From an uncultured Eubacterium sp. (GTDB lineage: Bacteria; Bacillota; Clostridia; Peptostreptococcales; Anaerovoracaceae), in the NCBI GenBank assembly GCA_900542385.1, contig UQNP01000028.1, positions 1 through 16,943 on the forward strand: a stretch of DNA of 16,943 nt, in the 5' to 3' direction. The translations under genes and the position numbers were made by a program. Of the stretch, positions 7,150-15,329 are shown one piece after another. The notes beneath the pieces were generated by a model. That model was not told the origin of the DNA. It searched no databases and saw only the letters and a program-made list of their open reading frames with translations. Position 1 is the first letter of the stretch; every line of letters starts with the position of its first letter.

Positions 7150-7800
7150 TCAAAACCCCAGCACCTCATTGACAAGCACTACATGTATCCTGTCTTTATC
7201 CGGCGAAAATCTCGTAACTGCTGTGAAGCTGCATATGGTATTTCCCGGACTGAGACAATCGGCGCATTTTCCCGTCACGGCACAAGGTGTTTTCTTTCCC
7301 AGTCTTATGCTGTTCGGCGGGCAGGCTTCCGTCTTTATTCGGTCTTCAGCATCAGAAATATCAGCGACCAGTTTATTGACCCCAACGACAAAAATAACTT
7401 TTTCAGGTCCGAATATAGTAGCTGCCACGCGGTTTCCTGTACCATCTATATTGACTATCTCTCCATCCATCGTAAGAGCGTTCACGCTGGACAGATACAC
7501 ATCGCACACCATAGCTCTGCGCCTTAGCTCCATGGTTTTTTCTCTGTCTTCTCTCACTTCCATGGCGTCTATTATATTATAACTTCCGTTTTTAAGCAAA
7601 TCCTTGACGCCTATCTCATCCAGAGTCGCAGAGCCTCCCCAGGAAACTTCACTGCCTTCGTCTATGAGTTCGAGTACTTTCTGAGCTGCATCTTTTCCCG
7701 TTTCACAGTAATACCCGTTCATATTTCTCTTTTCCAGGCTTTTTATGACTGTGTCCAGCTTAACTTTTCCAGCCATTTTCATATCTCTGTTCAGTTCCAT
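7150..7800 (-). CDS. LUD-domain (DUF162) protein, lactate-utilisation-like
   Basis: The 216-residue protein has the LUD-family pattern: VSWGGSATLDEIG (about residues 52-64), then GTGNRVAATIFGPEKVIFVVGVNK (about 120-143). A cysteine-rich C-terminal part follows, with C160, C173, C179, C182 and C190 around CAVTGKCADC and SPGNTIC. The family includes LutC/LutB-type lactate oxidation proteins and many stand-alone clostridial members of unknown reaction. No lutA or lutB partner is next to it, so a role in lactate oxidation is not supported. The cysteines might bind a metal or Fe-S cluster (inference). The ATG at 7800 has AGGAGG 6-7 nt upstream. It lies 20 bp after the nucleoside kinase, probably cotranscribed. 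Confidence 0.85.
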   Translation of the reverse strand: MELNRDMKMAGKVKLDTVIKSLEKRNMNGYYCETGKDAAQKVLELIDEGSEVSWGGSATLDEIGVKDLLKNGSYNIIDAMEVREDREKTMELRRRAMVCDVYLSSVNALTMDGEIVNIDGTGNRVAATIFGPEKVIFVVGVNKLVADISDAEDRIKTEACPPNSIRLGKKTPCAVTGKCADCLSPGNTICSFTAVTRFSPDKDRIHVVLVNEVLGF

Positions 7801-7820
7801 CGCTTACCTCCTGTATCAGT

Positions 7821-9485
7821 TTACTCAACAAATATGCTCCCGCCTATGAATTCACGCATTATAGAATTGTTCGGTATATCTTTTTCGTCCTCCAGCACCT
7901 CGAAAAATTTTATGAATTTCAGCATCCTGACAGCTTCACTGTACTGTGCGCTGTCAGAAGGTACACTCTCGAGCAGAGGCTCGGCATATTTTTTAAGTAT
8001 TGCAAGCTCGTAAACAAGCGCCGAATTGAACAAAACGTCAGCTTCACCGTTGTAAGGGAATATGTTCTTGTCTTCACCTGCCCTGACTTTCGGCCACAAA
8101 GCAAGCGTCGCTTCTGCCGAATGTCCTCTGTACTTGTAATCCCTGACTATTCTCCTCAGTATCCTCGCATCTGTAGTCGGCACTCTGTTGTGTACGTCTA
8201 TATTGAGCTGCGTGAAAGGACTTATATATATTTTGAACTTCTCATCATCATCGATATACTCCGTCAGTTTTCCATTAAGAGCGTGTATCCCCTCTACTAC
8301 GATAGGCTGATTATTCCTTATTGAGGTGATCCTTTTGCCGAACACTTTTTTGCCTTCAAGAAAATCAAATTCAGGAATATCCACTGCGCGTCCTTTCAGA
8401 AGACCGTTCATATTATCGTTGAACAGCTGTATATCCAGCGCCTCCAGGTCTTCATAATTGGGAAGCCCATCATCGCCGAGAGGAGTCTGGCTTCTTTCCA
8501 CGAAATAATCATCGGTGCCCATATAAAGCGGCGAAAGTCCGTTGACTCTGAGCTGTATGCACAGTCTTCTGGCAAAAGTGGTCTTACCGGACGATGAAGG
8601 TCCCGCGATCAAAATTATCCTCTTTTTGCGTCTCGTTATCTTATCAGCTATCTCTGCGATCTTTTTCTCGTGGAGCGCTTCCGAGAGCAGTATGAGCTCC
8701 CTTGCATCTCCGCTTTGGATCTTTTCATTCAAGTCGGGAAGATACGCAACTTCAAGCAGTTTCTGCCATTTATTAGCTTCCCCGAAGGCCGAGTATAACT
8801 TCCTGTCATCTTTGAAAACCGGCATCCTGTCCGGTCTTGACGGATGAGGAAACCTGAGCAGCACTCCTCTGCGGTATTTTCTAAGCTCAAAATGCTCTAT
8901 ATACCCTGTCGACGGCGCCATTAGACCATAGAAAAAATTCCTGTACCCTTCTATCCTGTAAAACTTTGCTTCTTTCACTTCGGAAGTTTTTTCAAGTAGC
9001 CTTGATTTTTCAGGATAATTGTACTTTCCCCACAGCTCTATAGCTTCCTGTCTGCTGTATACCTCCCTCACTATAGGCAGGTCTTCATCCACTATTTCCC
9101 GCATACGTTTCTCTATAGCTCTTACCTGTTCGGCAGTGATGCTACCCTTAGTCTTTATCTCGGTATAAAGCCCGTTGTTAAGGGAATTTTCTATTTCCAC
9201 CGCCAGATCTCCCAGAACATCCATTACAGCCTTGAGATAGATGAGCGACAGACTGTGCTGGTAAGCAAGATTCGCACTATGAGTCCTCATATCAAGAAGC
9301 TCCACTTTGCAGTCTTCCTCAAGCATATATGTCAGCTCTTCATCCTTTCCGTTCACTCTTGCCATGAGCACAGTATAAGGAAGCTCCTTTTGATATTCAT
9401 CTGCTATATCCTTAACAGGAAGCGGACCCTTTCTTTCTATTTCAATGAAATCATCGTCCTTCTGAAGTCTCAAAACAATCTTCAT
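7821..9485 (-). CDS. Nucleoside (uridine-like) kinase with ThrRS-like N-terminal domains
   Basis: The 554-residue protein has two parts. The N-terminal half (about 1-220) resembles the TGS and second additional domains of threonyl-tRNA synthetase, including a histidine-containing HSANLAYQHS segment at about 69-78. The C-terminal half is a P-loop kinase with Walker A GPSSSGKT (295-302), GTDDYF (323-328) and the IVVEGIHAL segment (395-403), as in uridine kinases. It most likely phosphorylates uridine or another nucleoside using ATP or GTP; the substrate is not proved. The start at 9485 has GGGAGG about 7 nt upstream. An earlier ATG at 9500 overlaps that site and is unlikely. It has its own promoter and precedes the LUD gene. 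Confidence 0.9.
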   Translation of the reverse strand: MKIVLRLQKDDDFIEIERKGPLPVKDIADEYQKELPYTVLMARVNGKDEELTYMLEEDCKVELLDMRTHSANLAYQHSLSLIYLKAVMDVLGDLAVEIENSLNNGLYTEIKTKGSITAEQVRAIEKRMREIVDEDLPIVREVYSRQEAIELWGKYNYPEKSRLLEKTSEVKEAKFYRIEGYRNFFYGLMAPSTGYIEHFELRKYRRGVLLRFPHPSRPDRMPVFKDDRKLYSAFGEANKWQKLLEVAYLPDLNEKIQSGDARELILLSEALHEKKIAEIADKITRRKKRIILIAGPSSSGKTTFARRLCIQLRVNGLSPLYMGTDDYFVERSQTPLGDDGLPNYEDLEALDIQLFNDNMNGLLKGRAVDIPEFDFLEGKKVFGKRITSIRNNQPIVVEGIHALNGKLTEYIDDDEKFKIYISPFTQLNIDVHNRVPTTDARILRRIVRDYKYRGHSAEATLALWPKVRAGEDKNIFPYNGEADVLFNSALVYELAILKKYAEPLLESVPSDSAQYSEAVRMLKFIKFFEVLEDEKDIPNNSIMREFIGGSIFVE

Positions 9486-9527
9486 GATCGATCCTCCCAT
9501 TTAAAATCAATACTTGCGGTAATTTAT

Positions 9528-9556
9528 AGTATACCACAACAACTCAAAGCATACAA
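9528..9556 (-). promoter_or_regulatory. Promoter of the nucleoside kinase-LUD operon
   Basis: On the minus strand, TTGTAT (9556-9551) and TATACT (9533-9528) lie 17 bp apart, about 43 bp upstream of the kinase ATG. It directly follows the terminator of the preceding gene. Confidence 0.72.
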
Positions 9557-9561
9557 AATCA

Positions 9562-9588
9562 CCCCGCAGGATCATAATATCTGCGGGG
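9562..9588 (-). terminator. Intrinsic terminator after the YdbC-like gene
   Basis: CCCCGCAG (9562-9569) and CTGCGGGG (9581-9588) form a perfect 8-bp stem with an 11-nt loop. On the minus strand it is followed by TGATTTTGT, a modest U-rich tail. It lies about 60 bp past the YdbC-like stop codon and just before the kinase promoter. Confidence 0.7.
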
Positions 9589-9649
9589 CGTTCTTTAAAT
9601 GATATTCATATTTTACGGCTCTTATTACTGCACTGTACCGTGCCGCGCT

Positions 9650-9937
9650 TTACTGCACTTCCTGTGTATCTTCGCAGTCTTCCGAAACCCTGCCCGGCGT
9701 GCGCCGCTTCCTGAGAAGCTCTATCACCGTCCTCATTTCCTTTTCATGAAGAGTAACGCCGCGCGACATATGTTCGTGAGCGGGGTCCCAGTCACGTATA
9801 TCGTACTTTACAGCTCCGCCGTTCCAGCTCACCAGATTGAGCTCCTTGTTCCATCCCGTGGCATACGAGGCTATGATCCCTATATTCTCCACGATCTCGA
9901 ATGTAACATCTCTGTCCGCCATACCGTTTACCGACAT
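9650..9937 (-). CDS. YdbC/PC4-like single-strand nucleic acid-binding protein
   Basis: The 95-residue product has the strongly conserved YdbC-family core: FEIVENIGIIASYATGWNKE, then LNLVSWNGGAVKYDIRDWDP and the MSRGVTLHEKEM helix (about residues 13-68). YdbC of lactococci is a homologue of the eukaryotic coactivator PC4 and binds single-stranded DNA; the cellular role in bacteria is unclear. Residues 77-95 form a charged tail. The ATG at 9937 has AGGAG about 7 nt upstream; a TTG further upstream was rejected. It has its own strong promoter and a downstream terminator, so it appears monocistronic. Confidence 0.88.
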   Translation of the reverse strand: MSVNGMADRDVTFEIVENIGIIASYATGWNKELNLVSWNGGAVKYDIRDWDPAHEHMSRGVTLHEKEMRTVIELLRKRRTPGRVSEDCEDTQEVQ

Positions 9938-9983
9938 TTTTATCTCCTTTCCCTTCAACTCTCTGATACCTCTTTATGAAAGC

Positions 9984-10012
9984 ATAATATCACAAATGGA
10001 AAATTTTGTCAA
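9984..10012 (-). promoter_or_regulatory. Near-consensus promoter of the YdbC-like gene
   Basis: On the minus strand, a perfect TTGACA (10012-10007) and TATTAT (9989-9984) are separated by 17 bp. The predicted start gives a leader of about 40 nt. This is the closest match to consensus in the window and suggests high expression. It begins 21 bp past the aminotransferase stop, and I saw no terminator between the two genes. Confidence 0.82.
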
Positions 10013-10032
10013 TAACTTGATGGCTGTGGGAA

Positions 10033-11280
10033 TTATTCAGCTTTTTTATCCATAGCAGCTTTTATAAGCGCCGGAAGTCTGCGGCATTTTTCCTCGGATA
10101 TGGACGCCACCGATACTCTGAGGCCCTTTGCCAGAGGAACTATGAACACACCCTCCTTCTCCAACTCAGCGCTGATACCATCAGGGTCCTTGCAAGGTAT
10201 CGATACAAAAAATCCGGCATCAAAAGGCACAGTGACGAGCCCTGCCTTTTTAGCTTCTTCAGTAAACGCTCTGCCTCTTTGCAGGAGCATATTTCTGTAT
10301 CTTGCTCTCTCCTCGTTCACCTTTTCGAGAAGTTCTTTATCTCCATATATCCTCGAAAGTATGACCTGCGCAAGCTTAGCGCTGTTGGACCACGATCCTC
10401 TCGAAGAATACTCGCATACAACTTTGAATTCTTCTGCTATATCCGGCGTCTTGGCTATACATATCATAGCTCCGCATCTCGTTCCGTAAAGAGTGAAAGT
10501 CTTGGAAAGACTGTAGGCCATTATGGAAATAACATTTTCCGGCAGTCTTTCAAGCTTAGGAAGAAATCTTCTGTACTCTTCTTCATCCCCGGCAAAATCT
10601 ATATACGCCGCATCTATTACGAGGGCTATCGCCTTGCCGCATTTCGCTTCATCGCACAGAATGTCTATGACATTGTCCCAATCCTCAAGGGTAAGGGAAT
10701 AGCCCGTAGGATTGTGGGCAGGCGTATTGAGTATTATTACAAGACTTTCCTGAGCCGCAAGCAGCTTCGCTGATTTTTCCCTGAAAGAGTCGCAGTTGAA
10801 TTTTCCGTCTTCAGTAAAAAACTCAAAGGTCGCTATGCTTCTTCCTATCTCTCCTGCAATAGTATTGTAAGGCGCCCAGTGCCAGTCAGAAGTAAGCACT
10901 TCATCTCCGCCGTCCGAATAATTTGATATCACATTTCTGAGAGAGCCTGTACCTCCGGGAGTTGCCACAGCTTCGATGTAGCCTTTAGGTTTGTGTGCTC
11001 CGAAAGCCGCCTTCTGAACAGCTTCCTTAAATGTGGCGATCCCGCCTATAGGAGCGTAATCCGCATAATCCTTAGGATCAAGATGCTTGAAAACATCATC
11101 TACAGACGAAAGCACGACGAGATTTCCTTCATCATCCAAAAGAGAGCCTATAGTCGCATTTATCACTTTATCCGCACCCTTTTCCGCTATCATAGCTTTC
11201 GCTCTGCTGCTTATACCGAAAATTTTATCTTCATGGGGTATATGTCTCCCGTTGCTTCTCGCTAAAATATACTCTGCCAT
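10033..11280 (-). CDS. Class I/II PLP-dependent aminotransferase (aspartate/aromatic type)
   Basis: The 415-residue protein has the fold-type I aminotransferase landmarks: TPGGTGSLRN (107-116, phosphate-binding region), NTPAHNPTG (185-193), DAAYIDF (223-229) with PLP-pyridine Asp223 and Tyr226, and SLSKTFT (257-263) with the Schiff-base Lys260. It also has YGTRCG with Arg268 and a C-terminal GLRVSVAS with Arg388, which should bind the substrate carboxylate. It transfers amino groups between amino and keto acids, probably aspartate or aromatic substrates; specificity cannot be read here. The ATG at 11280 follows GAGGTG. An ATG nine codons upstream has no ribosome-binding site. Confidence 0.9.
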   Translation of the reverse strand: MAEYILARSNGRHIPHEDKIFGISSRAKAMIAEKGADKVINATIGSLLDDEGNLVVLSSVDDVFKHLDPKDYADYAPIGGIATFKEAVQKAAFGAHKPKGYIEAVATPGGTGSLRNVISNYSDGGDEVLTSDWHWAPYNTIAGEIGRSIATFEFFTEDGKFNCDSFREKSAKLLAAQESLVIILNTPAHNPTGYSLTLEDWDNVIDILCDEAKCGKAIALVIDAAYIDFAGDEEEYRRFLPKLERLPENVISIMAYSLSKTFTLYGTRCGAMICIAKTPDIAEEFKVVCEYSSRGSWSNSAKLAQVILSRIYGDKELLEKVNEERARYRNMLLQRGRAFTEEAKKAGLVTVPFDAGFFVSIPCKDPDGISAELEKEGVFIVPLAKGLRVSVASISEEKCRRLPALIKAAMDKKAE

Positions 11281-11339
11281 TTCATTCACCTCTGTATCTT
11301 TCTGCATATTATATTACGTCTTTGCACGTCATCGCGTAC

Positions 11340-11367
11340 ATTATACCATGACTTTTTTTAATTACAA
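11340..11367 (-). promoter_or_regulatory. Promoter of the aminotransferase gene
   Basis: On the minus strand, TTGTAA (11367-11362) and a perfect TATAAT (11345-11340) lie 16 bp apart, about 60 bp upstream of the ATG at 11280. It faces away from the M23 gene, so this is a divergent intergenic region. Confidence 0.72.
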
Positions 11368-11377
11368 GTAATTAGCA

Positions 11378-11407
11378 GTATGAATTTCTGTATATGAGTC
11401 GATAATA
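11378..11407 (+). promoter_or_regulatory. Possible sigma-F/G-like promoter of the M23 gene
   Basis: GTATG (11378-11382) and GTCGATAATA (11398-11407) are separated by 15 bp. They match the forespore sigma-F -35 (GYATA) and -10 (GGNNANAHTR) patterns with one mismatch each. No good sigma-A promoter is visible for this gene. If real, it would leave a very short leader before the GGAGG at 11415. Confidence 0.3.
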
Positions 11408-11429
11408 AAATCATGGAGGTGAGAAGTAA

Positions 11430-12083
11430 ATGCGACAGGAAAAAAAGCAGAAAGACAAACCCGCCATCGTTCTGGTACTGTGTTTCTGCCTTATGGCTCT
11501 TATTTCAATATTTGCAGTAAAAGCCAGTATAGATAAGGTCAAAGACAATATGGGTCCGGGCGATGTTGCCGATGTTGCCGAAGAAAAAGCCGTTGACGGT
11601 GACAGAACCGAAACCTCCGCCAATGTGGTGGACAGCCGCGAAAACGAAAGTGAAAACACTCCGGCTGTTCCTTCGGATTTTATTCTCCCCATAGAAGGAG
11701 AAATTATCATGGACTATTCCATGGACATGCCCATATACTGGGAGACCCTCGATCAATACATGACTCACAGCGGCATAGATATAGCCTCTGCGGCAGGCAG
11801 TGATGTAAAAGCATGCGCTTCAGGCACCGTCACAAAGATCGAGGAGGATGACAAGTTCGGCATGACTGTGGAGATCAACCACGGAGACGACATCATATCC
11901 ATGTACGGAAATCTTTCAGAGGAAGGACTCATAGAACTTGGGGAAGTCGTCTCTCAGGGAGACATAATAGGACAGGTCGGCAAAACCTCACTGTTCGAAT
12001 TTGACAGTCCCGAACATCTACACTTTGAAATTAGACTCGGAGACGAATACAAAGATCCTTCAGAATATATAAAAGGTCTGTAG
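11430..12083 (+). CDS. Membrane-anchored LytM/M23 peptidase-like protein, SpoIIQ-like
   Basis: The 217-residue product has a short basic N-terminus, one membrane segment (about residues 12-30), an acidic low-complexity linker (about 40-80) and a LytM/M23 domain (about 84-217). The zinc-site motifs HSGID (His113, Asp117) and HLH (196-198) are present, so the fold may be catalytically competent. Size and layout resemble SpoIIQ, the forespore protein that joins SpoIIIAH across the septum in endospore formers, and clostridial SpoIIQ proteins keep these residues. A general cell-wall endopeptidase is the alternative. GGAGGTGAG precedes the ATG. It is the only plus-strand gene in the window and is convergent with trmB. 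Confidence 0.82.
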   Translation: MRQEKKQKDKPAIVLVLCFCLMALISIFAVKASIDKVKDNMGPGDVADVAEEKAVDGDRTETSANVVDSRENESENTPAVPSDFILPIEGEIIMDYSMDMPIYWETLDQYMTHSGIDIASAAGSDVKACASGTVTKIEEDDKFGMTVEINHGDDIISMYGNLSEEGLIELGEVVSQGDIIGQVGKTSLFEFDSPEHLHFEIRLGDEYKDPSEYIKGL

Positions 12084-12129
12084 GCTATTGCCCGCCAAAC
12101 CATGATCGGCACGAATATCCCTGCAAAAG

Positions 12130-12180
12130 AAAAACCGGAATGCGGCTGACGATCCAGTCTGCGCTTTCTTCCGGTTTTTT
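12130..12180. terminator. Bidirectional terminator between the M23 gene and trmB
   Basis: AAAAACCGGAA (12130-12140) pairs with TTCCGGTTTTT (12169-12179). The region between holds further partial pairing (GACGATCCAGTC). Both strands end in U-rich tracts, so it can serve the convergent genes. Its right side touches the trmB stop codon. Confidence 0.78.
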
Positions 12181-12838
12181 ATCGTGTTTTGGGTATGGTA
12201 AATCTTACGTAATTTATATTTTTTCCTCTTGATTTGAATTTTTCTTCATATTCAGTGGTCGTATACCTGGACTCATATCCGCTGCTGTGAAGATCCCTCG
12301 TCACCTCCCGGATATTTCCTCCGCAGGCCTTTATTTCCTCCAGGGAAAATTCAAACAGCTCATCGTTGTCCGTCTTGAACTCTATGAAACCTTCCGGCTT
12401 GAGCGAATATGCATAATCTGCAAGACGCTTCCTGTGCGTAAGCCGTCTTTTGGCATGTCTTGCCTTAGGCCACGGGTCGCTGAAGTTCAAATAAATACCG
12501 GAAAGACTGTTTTCCGGAAAAATATCCTCCATCCTGTCTATGAAAAACGGCATGAATTTGAGATTTTTGAGCTCTCTGCCGCTGTTTTCCATGAAGGTTG
12601 TTTTTTCAAGTGCTCTGAGCACCACCGTCTCCTGACCTTCGACAGCAATAAAATTTTTATCCGGATTGTCACAGGCTTTTTTTATAATAAAATTCCCTTT
12701 GCCGCATCCTATCTCTAAAAACAGATCTCTCTTTTCTTCAAAGTATTCATCCCAGCAGTCCGCAGAAGGGGATTTCACCATATATCTGCCGCACTGCTCA
12801 AGTCTCTTTTCCAAATCCTTGGCTTTTCTCTGCCTCAT
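12179..12838 (-). CDS. trmB: tRNA (guanine-N7-)-methyltransferase
   Basis: The 219-residue protein uses S-adenosylmethionine to make m7G46 in tRNA variable loops. It shows the SAM-binding LEIGCGKGNF (41-50), the family signature LNFSDPWPKARHAKRRL (117-133), FKTDNDELFEFS (154-165) and the C-terminal TTEYEEKF (194-201). Length is typical. GGAG lies about 7 nt before the ATG. It starts 18 bp after ecfT and is the last gene of the aroD-ecf operon. Its functional link to the transporter is not obvious. Confidence 0.96.
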   Translation of the reverse strand: MRQRKAKDLEKRLEQCGRYMVKSPSADCWDEYFEEKRDLFLEIGCGKGNFIIKKACDNPDKNFIAVEGQETVVLRALEKTTFMENSGRELKNLKFMPFFIDRMEDIFPENSLSGIYLNFSDPWPKARHAKRRLTHRKRLADYAYSLKPEGFIEFKTDNDELFEFSLEEIKACGGNIREVTRDLHSSGYESRYTTTEYEEKFKSRGKNINYVRFTIPKTR

Positions 12839-12856
12839 ATATAAACTCCGTAAATC

Positions 12857-13657
12857 CTATATAAATATTCTCTCAAGAACTATGACCGCCAGAAATCCCG
12901 CAAGGATCACCGACGCTGCAAAGTCGCGTTTTTGAAAACACATACCGTTCATTCTCGTTTTCCTTCTGTCTCCGCCGTAACACCTTGCTTCCATAGCCAT
13001 CGCCAGATCCTGCGCAATCCTGAAAGCACTTATAAACAGCGGAACCAGGATAGGCACAAGGGATCTCGCCCGTCTAAGTATGTTGCCGCTCTCAAAATCA
13101 GCTCCTCTTGCCATCTGTGCTTTCATTATCTTATCCGTCTCTTCCAGAAGCGTCGGTATGAATCTTAAGGCTATCGTCATCATCATAGCCAGATCATGAG
13201 CCGGAAGACCTATTTTCTTAAAAGGAGAAAGCAGCGCCTCTATACCATCTGTCAGACTTACAGGCTTTGTTGTAAGCGTAAGGAGCGATGAGCCTATTAT
13301 CAGCAGTATCAGCCTTACCGCCATGAATACAGCGGTCCTGAGGCCCTCCTTTGTAATATCGAATATCCAAAACGATACGAGGATCTCTCCCTTTATCATA
13401 AACAGATTTATTATAAAAGTGAAGGCTATTATGAGAAACACAGGCTTAAGTCCGCGCAGCATGAATCTGACCGGCACTTTCGATACCGCCGTCACCACTA
13501 TGAGCGCTCCGCAGGCTATGGCAAAGCCTATGAAATCCGTAACTATGAATATGGCCACTATATAAAGTATCGTAGCTATTATTTTTATTCTCGGGTCCAG
13601 TCTGTGCACCCATGACTCTGTCGGGTAAAACTGTCCGAGGGTAATGTCTCTTATCAT
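12857..13657 (-). CDS. ecfT: Energy-coupling factor transporter transmembrane protein EcfT
   Basis: EcfT is the membrane scaffold that couples ATP hydrolysis by the EcfA pair to movement of substrate-binding S components. The 266-residue product has several hydrophobic segments (about 25-60, 71-90, 105-130 and a last one at 247-264). It also has the two coupling-helix motifs, AQMARGADF (ARG at 183-185) and AMEARCYGG (ARC at 224-226, a Cys variant of the usual ARG). Its ATG overlaps the ecfA2 stop by 4 bp (ATGA), indicating coupled translation. Confidence 0.95.
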   Translation of the reverse strand: MIRDITLGQFYPTESWVHRLDPRIKIIATILYIVAIFIVTDFIGFAIACGALIVVTAVSKVPVRFMLRGLKPVFLIIAFTFIINLFMIKGEILVSFWIFDITKEGLRTAVFMAVRLILLIIGSSLLTLTTKPVSLTDGIEALLSPFKKIGLPAHDLAMMMTIALRFIPTLLEETDKIMKAQMARGADFESGNILRRARSLVPILVPLFISAFRIAQDLAMAMEARCYGGDRRKTRMNGMCFQKRDFAASVILAGFLAVIVLERIFI

Positions 13658-14505
13658 GCTTTCAGTACCTCTGCTATCCTGTCTGCCGCATCATCCATGC
13701 TCAGACATTCTCCTTCGATATCCAGTCCCCTTTCCCGAAGCTGTGATACGATCTCCATAGATGAAGGGAGGGCAAGTCCTATTGATTTCAGTTCATCTCC
13801 CCTTGAAAAGACCTCAGCCGGCGTCCCTTCCATGACCAGCTTTCCTCTGTCCATGACCATAACTTTATCCGACATTCGCGCTATATCATCCATATTGTGA
13901 GACACAAGTATGATAATATTTTTTTCTTTTCTGTGTATCCCGTTTATCATATCCAGTATATCCATATGGGCTTTGGGATTGAGTCCTGCCGTAGGCTCAT
14001 CGAGTATGAGCACCTCGGGACGCATAGCTATGACTCCGGCTATGGCGACCCGCCTCTTCTGTCCGCCGGAAAGCTCAAACGGTGAAACATTCTTCACCTC
14101 GTTGTAATCGAGATTTACAAGTTCGAGGGCCTCTCTTACTCTATTATCCACTTCTTCCTGCGACAGTCCGAGGTTTGCCGGTCCGAAGGCTACGTCCTTC
14201 GCCACCGTTTCTTCAAAAAGCTGATACTCAGGGTACTGAAATACAAGGCCGATCTTCCTTCTTATATCTCTCATCACCGTATTTTCATCGGTAATATCAA
14301 CGCCGCCTATGACTATTCTGCCGCTCTTCGGCTTAAGAAGCCCGTCCAAATGCTGGAGCAGCGTCGATTTTCCCGATCCGGTATGCCCTATGAGACCTAC
14401 AAGCTGTCCGTCCTGTATGTTAAAGCTCACATCATCTATAGCCAGGGATTCCCCCGGCAGCCCTTCGCTGTATACATATGTCAGATTGCTAACTTCTATT
14501 GACAT
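13654..14505 (-). CDS. ecfA2: Energy-coupling factor ATPase EcfA2
   Basis: The 283-residue ABC ATPase pairs with EcfA1. It has Walker A GHTGSGKS (40-47), Q-loop Gln90, signature LSGGQ (145-149), Walker B VLILDE (165-170) and H-loop His203. The Q-loop continuation FQYPEYQLFEETVAKDVAFG is characteristic of EcfA2. The D-loop reads AGLNP (Asn176) where Asp is usual; EcfA1 next door keeps Asp. It overlaps ecfA1 by 10 bp, with GAGG just before the ATG. Confidence 0.95.
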   Translation of the reverse strand: MSIEVSNLTYVYSEGLPGESLAIDDVSFNIQDGQLVGLIGHTGSGKSTLLQHLDGLLKPKSGRIVIGGVDITDENTVMRDIRRKIGLVFQYPEYQLFEETVAKDVAFGPANLGLSQEEVDNRVREALELVNLDYNEVKNVSPFELSGGQKRRVAIAGVIAMRPEVLILDEPTAGLNPKAHMDILDMINGIHRKEKNIIILVSHNMDDIARMSDKVMVMDRGKLVMEGTPAEVFSRGDELKSIGLALPSSMEIVSQLRERGLDIEGECLSMDDAADRIAEVLKA

Positions 14506-15329
14506 AAAAACCTCACAATATCATCAGTACTGAGAACATCTCCCGGGATATGTATCCCTCTGTCTCTGAGTTTTTCCGCCAGATCCACAGCAGGCGGCAC
14601 TCCCAGGCTCAAAGCTCTCAGCTCATCAGCCCTCTCAAATATCTGGCTCGGAGTCCCGCTCATCCTTATCCTGCCCTTGTCCAAAACAAACACAGCGTCC
14701 GCCTGTGCCGCTTCCTCCATAAAATGAGTTATCAAAAGAGTCGTTATCCCTCTCTGGTTAAGATCTTTTATTATGGTCATCACTTCCTGCCTGCCTCTTG
14801 GATCCAGCATTGCAGTCGGCTCATCGAACACTATGCACTCCGGCTGCATCGCAACCGCTCCTGCGATAGCCACTCTCTGTTTCTGTCCGCCGGAAAGAAG
14901 GTGCGGCGCCTTTTTTCTGTGCTCATACATATCGACGCATTTTAAAGCCTCGTCAACTCTCGTTCTTATCTCATCCGGATCTATTCCGAGATTTTCCGGT
15001 CCAAAGGCCACATCATCCTCCACCACCGATGAAACGATCTGATTGTCAGGGTTTTGAAAAACCATAGCAACACGCTGACGCACTTCCCAGATGTTCCCGT
15101 CATCCGATGTATCAAGTCCGTCCACATATACTTTCCCGGCAGTCGGAATCAAAAGTCCGTTGATATTTTTGGCAAGAGTGGATTTACCGGAACCGTTCTG
15201 CCCTATTATCGCCGTAAATTTTCCTTTCTCCACGGCAAGGCTCACATCGTCGAGCGCCCGGTATTTTTGTCCGTCCTCATCTTTCACATATTCAAATACG
15301 AGATTTTTTATTTCTATAAAATCCGCCAT
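14496..15329 (-). CDS. ecfA1: Energy-coupling factor ATPase EcfA1
   Basis: The 277-residue ABC ATPase has Walker A GQNGSGKS (43-50), Q-loop in FQNPDNQIVSSVVEDDVAFG (Gln92), signature LSGGQ (145-149), Walker B CIVFDE (165-170), a normal D-loop (TAMLDP) and H-loop His202. The FQNPDNQ segment is the EcfA1 hallmark. Its ATG overlaps the aroD stop as TAATG (15331-15327), so the transporter genes are translationally coupled to aroD. Confidence 0.95.
   Translation of the reverse strand: MADFIEIKNLVFEYVKDEDGQKYRALDDVSLAVEKGKFTAIIGQNGSGKSTLAKNINGLLIPTAGKVYVDGLDTSDDGNIWEVRQRVAMVFQNPDNQIVSSVVEDDVAFGPENLGIDPDEIRTRVDEALKCVDMYEHRKKAPHLLSGGQKQRVAIAGAVAMQPECIVFDEPTAMLDPRGRQEVMTIIKDLNQRGITTLLITHFMEEAAQADAVFVLDKGRIRMSGTPSQIFERADELRALSLGVPPAVDLAEKLRDRGIHIPGDVLSTDDIVRFLCQ

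Noticed and set aside
7042..7582. Plus-strand open frames opposite the LUD gene
   Set aside because: They are antisense shadows of a clear coding gene and show no family features.
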